Below are positions 23,015 to 33,300 of a stretch of DNA of 64,000 bases, piece by piece. A program made the translations under genes and the position numbers. Numbering within the stretch: position 1 is the stretch's first letter; the number at the start of each line of letters is the position of its first letter. The notes beneath the pieces are model-generated. The model did not search any database. It was not told the origin of the DNA and was given only the letters and a program-made list of their open reading frames with translations. The DNA lies in the NCBI GenBank assembly GCA_948144175.1, contig CANXME010000312.1:48499-112498 (forward strand), given 5' to 3'. Source of the DNA: Closterium sp. NIES-65. Its lineage: Eukaryota; Streptophyta; Zygnematophyceae; Desmidiales; Closteriaceae.

Positions 23015-23138
23015 TGTGGAGAAACGAGGAATGAATGACTAAGGAGAATGTGGGTACAAGTAGGAAACCTAGAAATGTTGTACCCTATAGTGTCTACCCC
23101 ACTACAGCCTAGATAGACCATAGCATATAAGTTTGACA
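23015..23138 (-). repeat. 5' LTR of copia element F
   Basis: 124 bp, partner of 16011-16135, followed by the target-site copy AGATC. Confidence 0.88.
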
Positions 23139-23220
23139 AGATCGCAGTCTAGGCACGTAGATCACGGGATGGGCGGCTAGATCGTGGTCTAGGCACGTAG
23201 ATCACGGGATGGGCGGCTAG
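23139..23220. repeat. Two tandem 40-bp repeats beside element F
   Basis: Two near-identical 40-bp units built on CTAGGCACGTAGATCACGGG (23139-23178 and 23179-23218). They continue the repetitive target DNA seen left of F. Confidence 0.75.
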
Positions 23221-24647
23221 ATCGCGGGTCCTGCAACGAAATCGCGGTTTGGGCGGCTGAATCGCGAGCTTCTAGCCAGAAACGCGCTGTTCCTTGCGAA
23301 TCGCGCTGCTACTAGCGGGAAACGCCCTGCTGCCTGCGGATCGCGCTGCTACTAGTGGGAAACGCACTGCTACTAAGGTCTTTTTCCTGCCATATCCACT
23401 TAGGTATCAAATAATTACGCCTTCCCACCACATATCTTACGCTTTCATGCAACCCGCTTTCATGAATCGAGAATTTTCATTGTTGGCATTCGCACTTGAA
23501 GCTTGTTAAAAGTGCCCATGCCTTTGCGAGAGAGTGCCAGCGACGTTGGCAAAGAGGGTAACCACACAAAGTTTTACCCATATTCCGGACCTAAAAAAAT
23601 ATCACACGTGGTTAGTGATTTACACCTTTGTATGTTTCATTCGAGATCATCATTCAACAACTTTGTTATCGAAGGTGTTGAGCTGGGTTTCCCCTAGCGA
23701 GGCCAACCCACCCATCGCCTCTCACTAGAGCGATCCCGTAACTCCCGCTAGCCCGTTGCGCGCACCTCTAGCCTAGCCGAGGATCGAGCCCATCCATCCT
23801 AGACCCGTCGAGATTTATCCTAGGTTAGTCACGACCCTACCCAAGCACGTCGGAACTCTGCCTAGGCTAGTCGCGACCGATCCTAAGCTCGGTTTGAACG
23901 TGCAACCGTCATTAAGCCCGTTGAGAACCTCCCTATGTCTCTCGCGACCCTACCCAGGCCCGTCTAGCCCCACCCTGATCTGTCGCACACAGCCAAATGC
24001 CCCGCCACTAACGCGAAACCGCCTCAAACCTCCGTTACCCGCCGTTACGCGCCGTTACCCGCTTATCCGCCGTTACCAGTCTTTTCCCCTCCGTTACCCG
24101 CCTATACCCGCCCCTACCCGCCACTACCCGCCGTTACCCGCCGTTTCCCCCCCGTTACCCGCCATTCCCGCCCCTACCAGTCACGACAAGCCGTTACCCG
24201 CCTCCCTGCGCGCCCTGTAGCCCGACGACCCGCACCCCGCACCCCGTCCGAACCAACACCCCGCACCCCATACGCACCTCGCACCCCGTCCACTCCGTAC
24301 GCACCGCGCACCCCATACGCACCTCGCACCCCGTCCACTCCGTACGCACCCCGCACCTAAACCCGCCGCCACCCATCCCTCCTAGCCCCACCCCTTCCCA
24401 CCTTACCCAGCCGCTCATAACCTCGGCCCACCGCTCGCTCACGACCGCACTCAACCACTCTCAACCGTACCCTACCGCACCCCGCACTGGACCGCACCCC
24501 AACGCACTAGACTGCACCCCACCGCACCCAACCGCGCCCAACCGCTCCTAACCGCCGGGGGTCTCTCTCTTAGTCGCACCCCACCGCTTCCTACCGCCCG
24601 TACCCAGGCCTCTGCGCACCCGAGCGCCCGTGCCTTGCCCGTTCACT
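23221..24647. other. Non-coding stretch upstream of gag D, partly repetitive
   Basis: 23380-23700 is AT-richer and unique, with no convincing gene. 23980-24190 is a string of CCGTTACCCGC-like short repeats, and 24230-24560 of CGCACCCCGTCC-like repeats. This could be the leader of element D, but I found neither an LTR nor a primer site before gag. Confidence 0.5.
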
Positions 24648-26270
24648 ATGGCGACCTCCCGTGTCCTGTCGTTCGATCCGGAGAGCCGCCCCGTTGACTT
24701 TCCATCGTGGCTGCGGAAGCTCCGCCTCTACCTCGGAAGTCGGCTCGAAAACGACGTGCCCCTGTCTGAGCATGTCACTGGTGAGCTAAAGGCCCCCCCT
24801 GCTCCCGAGCCCCTTGATGCCAACCCGTCAGAGGCAGATAAGACTGCATTTGCCTTGGCTCGCCTTGAGCTCAGGCGCTGGGCGGCTCGTGACGCTGCTG
24901 CCATTCTCGCCATCATTGACCTCCTCCCATTGTCCGAGCAGGTGCATTTTGGCCAAGAGGAGACGGCCAAGGCACTGTACGATGCTGTAGTTGCACGCTA
25001 TTCCACCCCTGCCACTGCGTCCCTTGGCAGCCTCGTGCTGCCCTTTCTCTTCCCCGATCTCCCTTCGTTCCATAGAGTGGCTGATCTGATCCTGCACTTG
25101 CGCTCGCTCGATGCTCAGTTCCGTGCTGCCGCTACTGATCCTGACTTACTCGCTAAGAACCCGCCACCCATATACATGACCCTGTGCCTTCTCGCCACAC
25201 GCCTACCTGGCCGCTTCAAATCCGCTCGTGATTACTTTTTCACCATTGATCCCATGACTCTCACTATTGAGCTCTTTGAGGAGAGGCTCCTTGCCGTCGA
25301 GAGTCTTGCCCGCTCCCTTGCTGCCGCTAGTAGTACTGTCCTCCCCCCTATCTTCGAAGGGTGTGCCCCGTCTTTCCTTGTCTCCTCTGTGGCCTCGGCC
25401 TCTGTTACTGAGGCAACAGAGGTGGCAACAGTTGCCTCTGGCCAGAAGAAGGGCAAGAGGGGCGGTAAGAAAGGAGGTGGGGGAGGTGGCGGTGGCGGCG
25501 GGGGTGGTGATGGCGGAGGTGGAGGGAGTGGAGGTGGTGGCGGAGGCAGTGGAGGAGGAGGAGGTGTTGGCTACGGGGGGGTGGAGTCTCCACTGCAGCA
25601 GCAGCCACTACAGCAACAGCCACAGCAGCAGCAGCCACAGCAGCAACAGCCACAACGGCAGCCACAGCAGCAGCAGGGCCAGCAGCAACAGTTCGAGCAG
25701 TGGGGAGCGCAGCAGCAGTGGGGTTCGTTTGGACCAGGAAGCACTGGTCGCATCGGTGGCCCACCCAGCTGGACGTCGCGTGGTCCCCCCCCTACTCCCT
25801 GCCAGTACCCAGTTCAGACTGGGAAACGTCGAGGTGGCCCCTGCGGCCGTCCCCACCCTCCGGGTCAGTGCTTTGCACTGCTCACGGATCGCTACCGCGC
25901 ACAGTTCGGCCTTGGTGGCACCGCTCCGGACTGGGCCCCGCTAGTTCGTACTCTTGGTCCGACGTTGTTTGACATGTCTGCGACTGATTTGCATGCTGCA
26001 TTGCGATCTGCTTCTGTGATGCATGGTGATGTTGACGATAGACTGGGATCCTTGTCTGTTGCTAGTGCTCCTATTTCCAGTGAAGGTGCTTGTGTAGTTA
26101 CTAGGCCAGGTGTTCCTACAGCTGACACGTCGCTCTCTTTGGCACTGGATTCTGGCGCGTCTCAGACTCAGTGCTTCTTCCGCGACAACATCACTGCCAC
26201 ACAGGGCTTATATTATAGTTTTAGGGACTCTGATTATGATTATAGTTATTTTGGAAAACCTGGATATTAG
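24648..26270 (+). pseudogene. copia gag with protease start (element D), truncated
   Basis: ATG at 24648 (MATSRVLSFDPESRPVDFPSW) starts a Gag homologous to those of A, E, F and H but clearly divergent. Residues 1-260 are capsid-like (LYDAVVARYSTPATASL, LPFLFPDLPSF). Then come a Gly-rich tract, a Gln-rich tract unique to this copy, and a motif of C, 13 residues, C, 3, H, 4, C (CQYPV...PCGRPHPPGQC). Protease begins with LALDSGASQTQCFFRDN, after which, near 26200, homology ends abruptly in AT-rich unrelated sequence that supplies the stop. No pol, no LTR. Confidence 0.8.
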
Positions 26271-26405
26271 TGTGGGTTGTAGGAATTATTTTAAGCCTTA
26301 TAGTGTTGTACCCCGATTGTTTTAGAGTGGCTGAATTGTATTGTGTACAAGGCTCAGACAGAACTTGCCAGCCACTGCTGAAATGTGTCTAAAGTGCGTT
26401 AAGAG

Positions 26406-26826
26406 TGTTGGAAACAATAAGTCCTAAGTGCGCTTCTGTCGTACCAAAACCCAAGGCACCAAGCGAAGCAGTCCCAATCGAAGCATCGAGTCAACCTCGG
26501 AGGTTACGAGAAAGTCAAAGGTCGCTGACCTTTGACTCGACAATTACAGCGCGACAGTTAAGGACACACAACTGACTCGTTACAGAGCAGTTGCCCGAGT
26601 CGCACTATATCGAACCGCAACAGCAATACAGTTATCTATCTATCTATTCGTATTCCCTGTACTCTTATATAAATCCTTGTATTTGCTTGTTTAATTTAAT
26701 CTACTTTGCTCTCACACACCAGTGCAAGGTCGGTTCACAATCCTCATTAAACGCTTCCGCTATTACAAGTTTCTACCCAAGAGTTCTCCTCTGCAAAGAT
26801 CCTAAGGGCTATTTCTCTGCCCAACA
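26406..26826 (+). repeat. 5' LTR of copia element C
   Basis: 421 bp, followed directly by TGGTATGAGC, a primer-site variant. Contains TATATAAAT near 26670, a plausible TATA box. Confidence 0.93.
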
Positions 26827-26876
26827 TGGTATGAGCTGACAGGGGAAAACTCTAACCTTTTTGATCATTACAAGAC

Positions 26877-28936
26877 ATGGCAACAAACAAGGAAAGGAGC
26901 TCCCCTAATGGCTCCTCGGGCACTACTCCTACTCCACCGCCAGCCTCTGGCCTGCACACAGAGGAAGGCACGGCAGCAAGACCAAGGGGAACGTCAACCG
27001 AGACCCCCACGAACCATCCTTCTGACTTCGACCAGAGCATGATGGAGAAATTTTTCTCCTTCATGTCCTTCTACGAGCAACACCAGCAGTCGGGACCTGC
27101 ACAGACACACAACAGCAACAACGGAGCGACACCCATGAGCCTTGACGGGTCGTCATACGCGCGAGGGAATCAACAGCAGCAACCCACCTTCGCCCCGTAC
27201 GAACGCGGGTCGATCAGCTTCCTGCCTCAACCTCCACCTGCGCAAGACAAACCAATGGATGCCTTACAAGTACAGTCGCAGTTCGCGCATGTTCTGAAAC
27301 TACAGACGTCAAGACCTTTCGACGGAAAGGACTTCTTTACCTGGTCCTTTGAATTCGAGTTGATGATGGAAGGCGCGCAGATACTCGGCTTCTTCGACGG
27401 ATCCCTGCAGTATCCAGCAAACGGGACACAGTATGAAAAGCAGCAGTATACGTATCAATCCATGATGGCGTATAATATTCTACTGAGAAACATCACACCA
27501 ACCCAGCAGCAGAACATTCGCTCTTACCGAAACTTCGGCAACTCGGCGGAACTCACGTACGGCCATCTGAAGAACCTGTACCAGGCAACAGACAGTGTAA
27601 ACCAGAGCAGGTTAATGGCGCAGCTGACAACAGTTGAAATGAAACCAGGAGAAAAAGGGTTGGCGTATATCAGCCGATGTCGCGAATTGCGCGACAAGCT
27701 TCTTCGATGTGGAGGGTCAATCTCTGAAGACGCCTTCGTAACAGTCGTCATCGGTGGCCTCGGTCCTCAGTGGCGCGCCACCAAAGCAATTCTTCGAGCA
27801 CACGGGAGGATCTCCGAAGCGGCACTTTGCGCAGAAATTCACGCCGAGCAGCAGGATATGGACCTGCAAGAAGAAAGACACAAGAAAAGAACATTAGCAC
27901 CGGAGTTTGCTTTCCATACTCAGCGACGACACAACTACTACAACAATCGACAGCAGCAGCCGAAGTTAGTACCTCCATTTTGTCACATCTGCAAGACATC
28001 AGGACACCCACGCACGCACTGCCCGTCTCGACAGACAACACCACAGCGACAACTGCGGCCTTCAAGCACCCAAGTTGCTTCGACACAAGCAAGCTCGACA
28101 ACCACGATTCAAGCTTCAACGACCTCAACAGGACAACCTGCACAAGGAGCAAGACATATAGTCAACTGCATGGTCAAGATAACCGACTCTTGCATAACAG
28201 AGTCACCACCCCATTACTCACTGGAAGAGGAGCTCGACAACAGGACGCCTCGTCGCGAATCACTCCATCCAAATCCGACTTACGCCGCTATCGCTCAAAG
28301 TGAACCGTCCGGCCAAGACACCTGGTTCTTGGACAGTTGCTGCGGGCAACACATGTGCTCGTCCGGGCGTTTCGTACAACGCGAACATCGACTCCAACGG
28401 GAAGTGATCATCACGGTTGCCAACAACCAAAACCTGCGCACACGAAGACAAGGAGTGGTACAGCTTCTGTCAAGAGAAACAAATGTCATACTGCACATGT
28501 CTAAGGTACTCATCACTGAAGGACTCGGCTACAACTTACTGAGCGTTAGCCAGTTGATGGCGAAAGGAATTCATCTGGAAGCCGACAGCACGACCCAGGA
28601 GTTCAAGCTTTACCACGGGAGAGGCGGTCTCTACATCGGGAAAGCAGTGCTGAAGAACAACGTCTTCGTCCTCGACTTCGCTCCTGACCTCGGCACTGCA
28701 GACAGCGACGCCATTGTGAACTTTGCTGATTGGACACACCCTCCGGATCTCGACCCCGACTTCAGCCCGGGAGGTTTCTGGTACTCCCACACTATCCCTG
28801 AAGCAGAACGAACAAGAGCGTTAGCAACGATTCAACAAGAAGCAGAGACGACAACATCGGCAGCAGCGACAACATCGGCAGCAGCAACAACATCAGCAGC
28901 AGCAGGAACAACGACACCAGTCACAGTCGACGAAGC
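26877..28936 (+). CDS. copia Gag and protease (element C)
   Basis: ATG at 26877 opens 51 bases after the LTR. Residues 130-340 are a UBN2-type copia Gag (FDGKDFFTWSFEFELMMEG, ILLRNITP, LKNLYQATDSVNQSRLM, GLAYISRCRELRDKLL). A standard CCHC knuckle follows (CHICKTSGHPRTHC). The protease site reads WFLDSCCGQHMCS where copia proteases usually have LDSGA, so the Gly after Asp-Ser is Cys; relative I has Cys-Cys there too. The domain continues with ANNQNLRTRRQGVVQL and NLLSVSQLMAKGIHL. B interrupts the frame at codon GAA-GC/A; the frame itself is intact across it. Confidence 0.9.
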
Positions 28937-29069
28937 TGTCAAACATTATATATGTTATGCTTGTGTAGGCTACAGTGGGTTAGCCTATAGGGGGTACACA
29001 ATTCTAGGGTTTCCTACTTGTACTCATTTTCACTGCTAGTTCATTCATTCCTGTTCGCTTATTCTCACA
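28937..29069 (+). repeat. 5' LTR of copia element B
   Basis: 133 bp, TGTCAAAC...CTCACA. Identical to 35843-35975 on inspection. Confidence 0.95.
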
Positions 29070-29118
29070 TGGTATAGAGCGGGTCCTTCTACGGACCGTT
29101 TTTTTTTTTGGGCCCACC
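29070..29118 (+). promoter_or_regulatory. Leader signal of element B: PBS, hairpin, GGGCCCACC box
   Basis: TGGTATAGAGC follows the LTR directly; then GGTCC and GGACC form a 5-bp stem with a 6-nt loop (29082-29097), then poly-T and GGGCCCACC (29110-29118). The stem sequence differs from those of A, H and F at the same place. Confidence 0.65.
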
Positions 29119-29189
29119 GAAGCGCCCCCCGAGGCGCGATCTTTTTTAGCGACCCCTCGGGTCGCCATTTCCCCTGCGGCCCCGCCGCC

Positions 29190-29790
29190 TTCACTGACGC
29201 GGCCCCGCCGCCCTCTCTGTCGCGGCCCCGCCGCCTGCTCTCACGCGGCCCCGCCCCGGCTCCTTCGCGGCCCCGCTGCCTGCTCTCACGCGGCCCCGCC
29301 CCGGCTTTCACGCGGCCCCGCCGACGGCTTTGTCGCGGCCCCGCCCAGGCCCTTACGCGGCTCCGCCGCCTGCTCTCACGCGGCCCCGCCCCAGCTCCTT
29401 CGCGGCCCCGCCGCCTGCTCTCGCGCGGCCCCGCCCCGGCTTCTACGCGGCCCCGCCCCGGCTTTCACGCGGCCCCGCCGACGGCTTTGTCGCGGCCCCG
29501 CCCAGGCCCTTACGCGGCTCCGCCGCCTGCTCTCACGCGGCCCCGCCCCGGCTCCTTCGCGGCCCCGCCGCCTGCTCTCGCGCGGCCCCGCCCCGGCTTC
29601 TACGCGGCCCCGCCCCGGCTTTCACGCGGCCCCCGCCGACGACTCTGTCGCGGCCCCGCCCAGGCCCTTACGCGGCCCCGCCGCCTGCCCCCGTCGCGGC
29701 CCGGTCACCTCCTGACGGCCCCGCCGTCCCTTCGTGACGGCCCCGCCGTCCCTTCCTGACGGCCCCGCCGTCCCCTCCTGACGGCTCCTG
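29190..29790. repeat. GC-rich tandem repeats in leader of element B
   Basis: Units of about 19-20 bp built on CGCGGCCCCGCCCCGGCT, with a higher-order duplication: 29300-29470 and 29470-29640 are near copies of about 168 bp. 29700-29800 changes to a 19-bp TCCTGACGGCCCCGCCG unit. Confidence 0.82.
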
Positions 29791-29800
29791 CCGTCCCCTT

Positions 29801-30398
29801 CTACCGGCCCCGCAACTGCACCTGCTGGCCCCGCCGCTGCACCTACCGGCCCCCACCACCCACCCCCCCTTTTCCCGTCGCCTGTCGAGGCGACCTGAGG
29901 GGGGCCGCTTCTCCTCCTCCTTCTCCTCCTTCTTCTCCTCCGAGAGGCCAGCAGAGGGGTGGCAGGTGTGTGGCCTCCCCTGCTTCTCCTCCTCCTTCAT
30001 CTCCCACTGCAGCAGCCGAGCCGCCCCACCGCCGAGCCGCCCTGCACCCGAGCCGCCCAGCAGCCGAGCCGCCCTGCCGCCGAGCCGCCGGGTCGCTGAG
30101 CTGCTGAGCTGCAGTTGCTGCCGAGCCGCCCTGCAGCCGAGCCGCCGAGTCACCGAGCTGCTGAGCTGCAGTTGCTGCCGAGCCGCCTTGCCGCCGAGCC
30201 GCCCGAGTCGCCCGAGCCGCCGAGTCGCCGAGCTGCCGAGCCGCTGAGTCGCCGAGCCTACTCTTCCCACCACTGGTGAGCTCTTGCCCTGCTAGCACGC
30301 TGCGCGTCGCCTGCTTGCCTGCCTGCCTGCCTTTTGGCTTGCCTAGCTGCCTGCCTCCCTGCTGCTAGTCCTGCTCCTGCTTCTACTTGCGGAGCCAA
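29801..30398. other. Rest of leader of element B, including a second hairpin
   Basis: Non-coding. It has a 6-bp stem GTCGCC and GGCGAC (29877-29894) that is also present in non-autonomous element J (56631-56647). Then CCGAGCCGC-type short repeats (30010-30250), at the place where other elements encode the Gag N-terminus. Confidence 0.6.
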
Positions 30399-33300
30399 AT
30401 GCAGCCCCAGCGACGCCGGCGTGAGTCCCTCACGCCCCAGCAGCTGCGTGAGTGGTACGCTGGTTGGGGCTGTAGGGGTGGCGTCGCTACTCCTACTACC
30501 ACTCCTGCTGCTTCTACTCGTGGTGGCGGCCAGATGCAGCTCCCGCGACCCTCTCGCGTGTCTCTCACGCCTCGCCAGCTTCGTGAGTGGTACGCTCAGA
30601 GTGGAGGGTCTCTCAGTGCTGTTCGCTGCTCTTACGTGATTCGCACTGGTACTCGGACTGGTCAGCCTTGTGGGACACGTAGTCATACACCGTCCCGCTG
30701 CTTCGCCCGTCTGAGCGACGCCTGGCGTACCGTGTTTGGCGACGAGGCTGAGCTTCCCGACTGGGTGGAGTTGCTTAGGCAGAGGGTAGATATATATGCT
30801 CTTGACTATGATGCTATTCTCACTGCCATGTATGCATTGCCTACTAGTGCTGACCGTGCCGGTCACCTGTGCGTCCCGCCTGACCCAGGTATAGGACCTG
30901 CTGCTCTAGCTACTGGTGAGGCTGCTGCTCTGGGTGCTAGTGAGTCTCCTGCTCCAGGTACAGGTGCGGCTGCTGCTCTAGGTGCTAGTGAGTCTGCTTC
31001 CTCAGGTGCGGGTGAGGCTGCGCTCTCAGGTACCGCGTTGGCTTCGGCCTCCCTCACCTTTACACTTGACTCTGGGGCTTCTCGCTCCTTCTTTCGGGAC
31101 CGCACCACACTCACGCCGCTTGGTCGGCCGGTTGCAGTCTCCCTGGCTGACCCCTCTGGGGGTCCTCTCCTCGCTCACTTCTCCACTGTCCTCCCGTGTC
31201 CGGCTGCCCCCTCGGGCACCCTATCTGGCCTGTACCTCCCCTCGTTCTCGACGAACTTGGTGAGTGGTGCAGACCTACAGGATGCGGGGGTTCACCAGTT
31301 CACTCCTGCGAGTCAGCGGGTGACCCACTGCACGGACGCACGCACAGGCCGGCACCTGGCCACGTTCTTGCGTCGGCCGGGGTCGAGCCTCTACACCCTG
31401 ACCACTGAGTCTCCTCCTGTCCCCGCGTCCGGTCAGGTAGCAGCGTCGGGTCAGGTGTTTGCTGCTGCGTCCAGGTCTGGTCCTGAGTCTGCCCCCTGTT
31501 CGTGTCGCCTCCTGTCTCACGAGACTCTTCTGTGGCACCACCGTCTAGGCCACCCCTCCTTGCCCCGTCTTCGGGGCATGGCTTCCCGTGCCCTTGTCTC
31601 TGGTCTTCCCCAGTCTCTCCCTCCCCTTCCTTCGGGACCAGGACCTTCCTGTGTCCCCTGTGTCGAGGGGCGCCTCAGGGCTGCTCCTCATTCCTCCCAG
31701 TTTCCCCCGACAGAGGCTCCTCTGCAGACGCTTCACATGGACGTGTGGGGCCCGGCCCCCGTCCGTGGGCAGGGTCACGAGCGCTACTTCCTGTTGGTGG
31801 TTGACGACTACTCGCGTTACACCTCAGTCTTCCCCTTGCGCAGCAAGGATGCTGTCACTGAGGTGCTGATCGACTGGATCCGCGAGGCTCGTCTCCAGCT
31901 CAGGAGGAGCTTCGGCTCGGACTTTCCTGTTCTGCGTCTGCACTCTGACCGAGGTGGGGAGTTCTCCTCTCGCCTTCTGCGAGACTACTGTCGTGCACAG
32001 GGGATCCGCCAGACCTTTACGCTTCCGGACTCTCCACAGCAAAATGGGATTGCTGAGCGCCGCATTGGCATGGTCATGGATGTCGCTCGTACGTCCATGA
32101 TGCATGCGGCTGCCCCCCATTTTCTGTGGCCGTTTGCGGTTCGGTACGCGGCGCATCAGCTCAACCTTCACCCCAGGGTCTCTCGGCCCGCGATGTCCCC
32201 AGTGTTACTGTGGACGGGGAAGGTCGGCGATGCGTCTGCGTTCCGTGTCTGGGGATCTCGGGCGTTTGTCCGCGACTTGTCTGCGGACAAGCTGTCCCCC
32301 CGTGCTGCTCCCTGTGTCTTCCTTGGCTTCCCCCCTGACGCTCCAGGGTGGCAGTTCTACCACCCCTCCTCTCGTCGTGTTCTGTCCTCCCAGGACGTCA
32401 CGTTCGACGAGTCAGTCCCCTTCTACCGCCTCTTCCCCTACCGTACTCCTTCCCTTCCCCCCCCACCGGACTTCCTGGTACCAGTTCCCCCCCCGGTAGA
32501 CCCCCTCCCCCCTCAGGTTCCTGCCCCTTCGGGTGTGTCCCAGGTAGACACGGTCGAGCCAGTCGAGGTTGCTGCTGAGTCTGGTGCTGCTGCTGGGGGT
32601 GCTGAGCCTGGGGGTGCTGAGCCTGGGGGTGCGAGGCCGGGGGGTGCTGAGTCTGGGGGTGCTGAGCCGGGGGGTGCTGAGCCGGAGGGTGCTACGTCAG
32701 GAGCTGCTGAGCCTGGGGGTGCTGGGCCTGGAGGTGCGGCGCCTGCGCCTGCTGGACCTGGGGGCTCTCCGGTTCTTCCGTCTCGGCGGGAGCCGCTCTC
32801 TCCACAGGAGCTACGCGAGTGGTTTGCTCGCCGCTGGAGGCGTGCTGCTGGAGCTGGAGCTTCTTCGCCTGCTGCGGGTGCTGCCGGTCCCGGAGCTGCT
32901 GGGCCTGCGGGTCCTACTGGAGCTGGAGCTACTGAGCCTGGGGGTGCTGAGTCTGGAGCTGCTGAGCCTGGAGGTGCTGAGTCTGGAGCTGCTGAGCCTG
33001 GGGGTGCTACGTCTGGAGCTGCTGTGCCTGGGGGTGCTGAGTCTGGAGCTGCTGAGCCTGGGGTTTCTCCTGCTGCTGCGTCTCGCCGGGAGCCCCTCTC
33101 TCCACAGGAGCTGCGCGAGTGGTTTGCTCGCCGCTGGAGGAGTGCTGCTGGAGCTGGAGCTTCGTCGACCGTCGAGGGTGCTGGTGCTGCCGGTCCCGGA
33201 GCTGCTGGGCCTGCGGGTCCTACTGGAGCTGGAGCTGCTGAGGGTGTTGGTGCTGAGACTACTGCTGTCTGTCCTGGCGGTGGTTCTGCTGCTGGTGCTG

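Larger units (their letters stand above)
16011..23138 (-). mobile_element. Ty1/copia retrotransposon F, complete, old
   Basis: 7128 bp with LTRs of 125 bp (16011-16135) and 124 bp (23015-23138), flanked by target-site duplications AGATC (16006-16010, 23139-23143). The LTRs differ at about a dozen positions, roughly a tenth, so this is the oldest complete copy here. Order on the minus strand is the same as in H. Stops and frameshifts are scattered through gag and pol. Confidence 0.93.
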
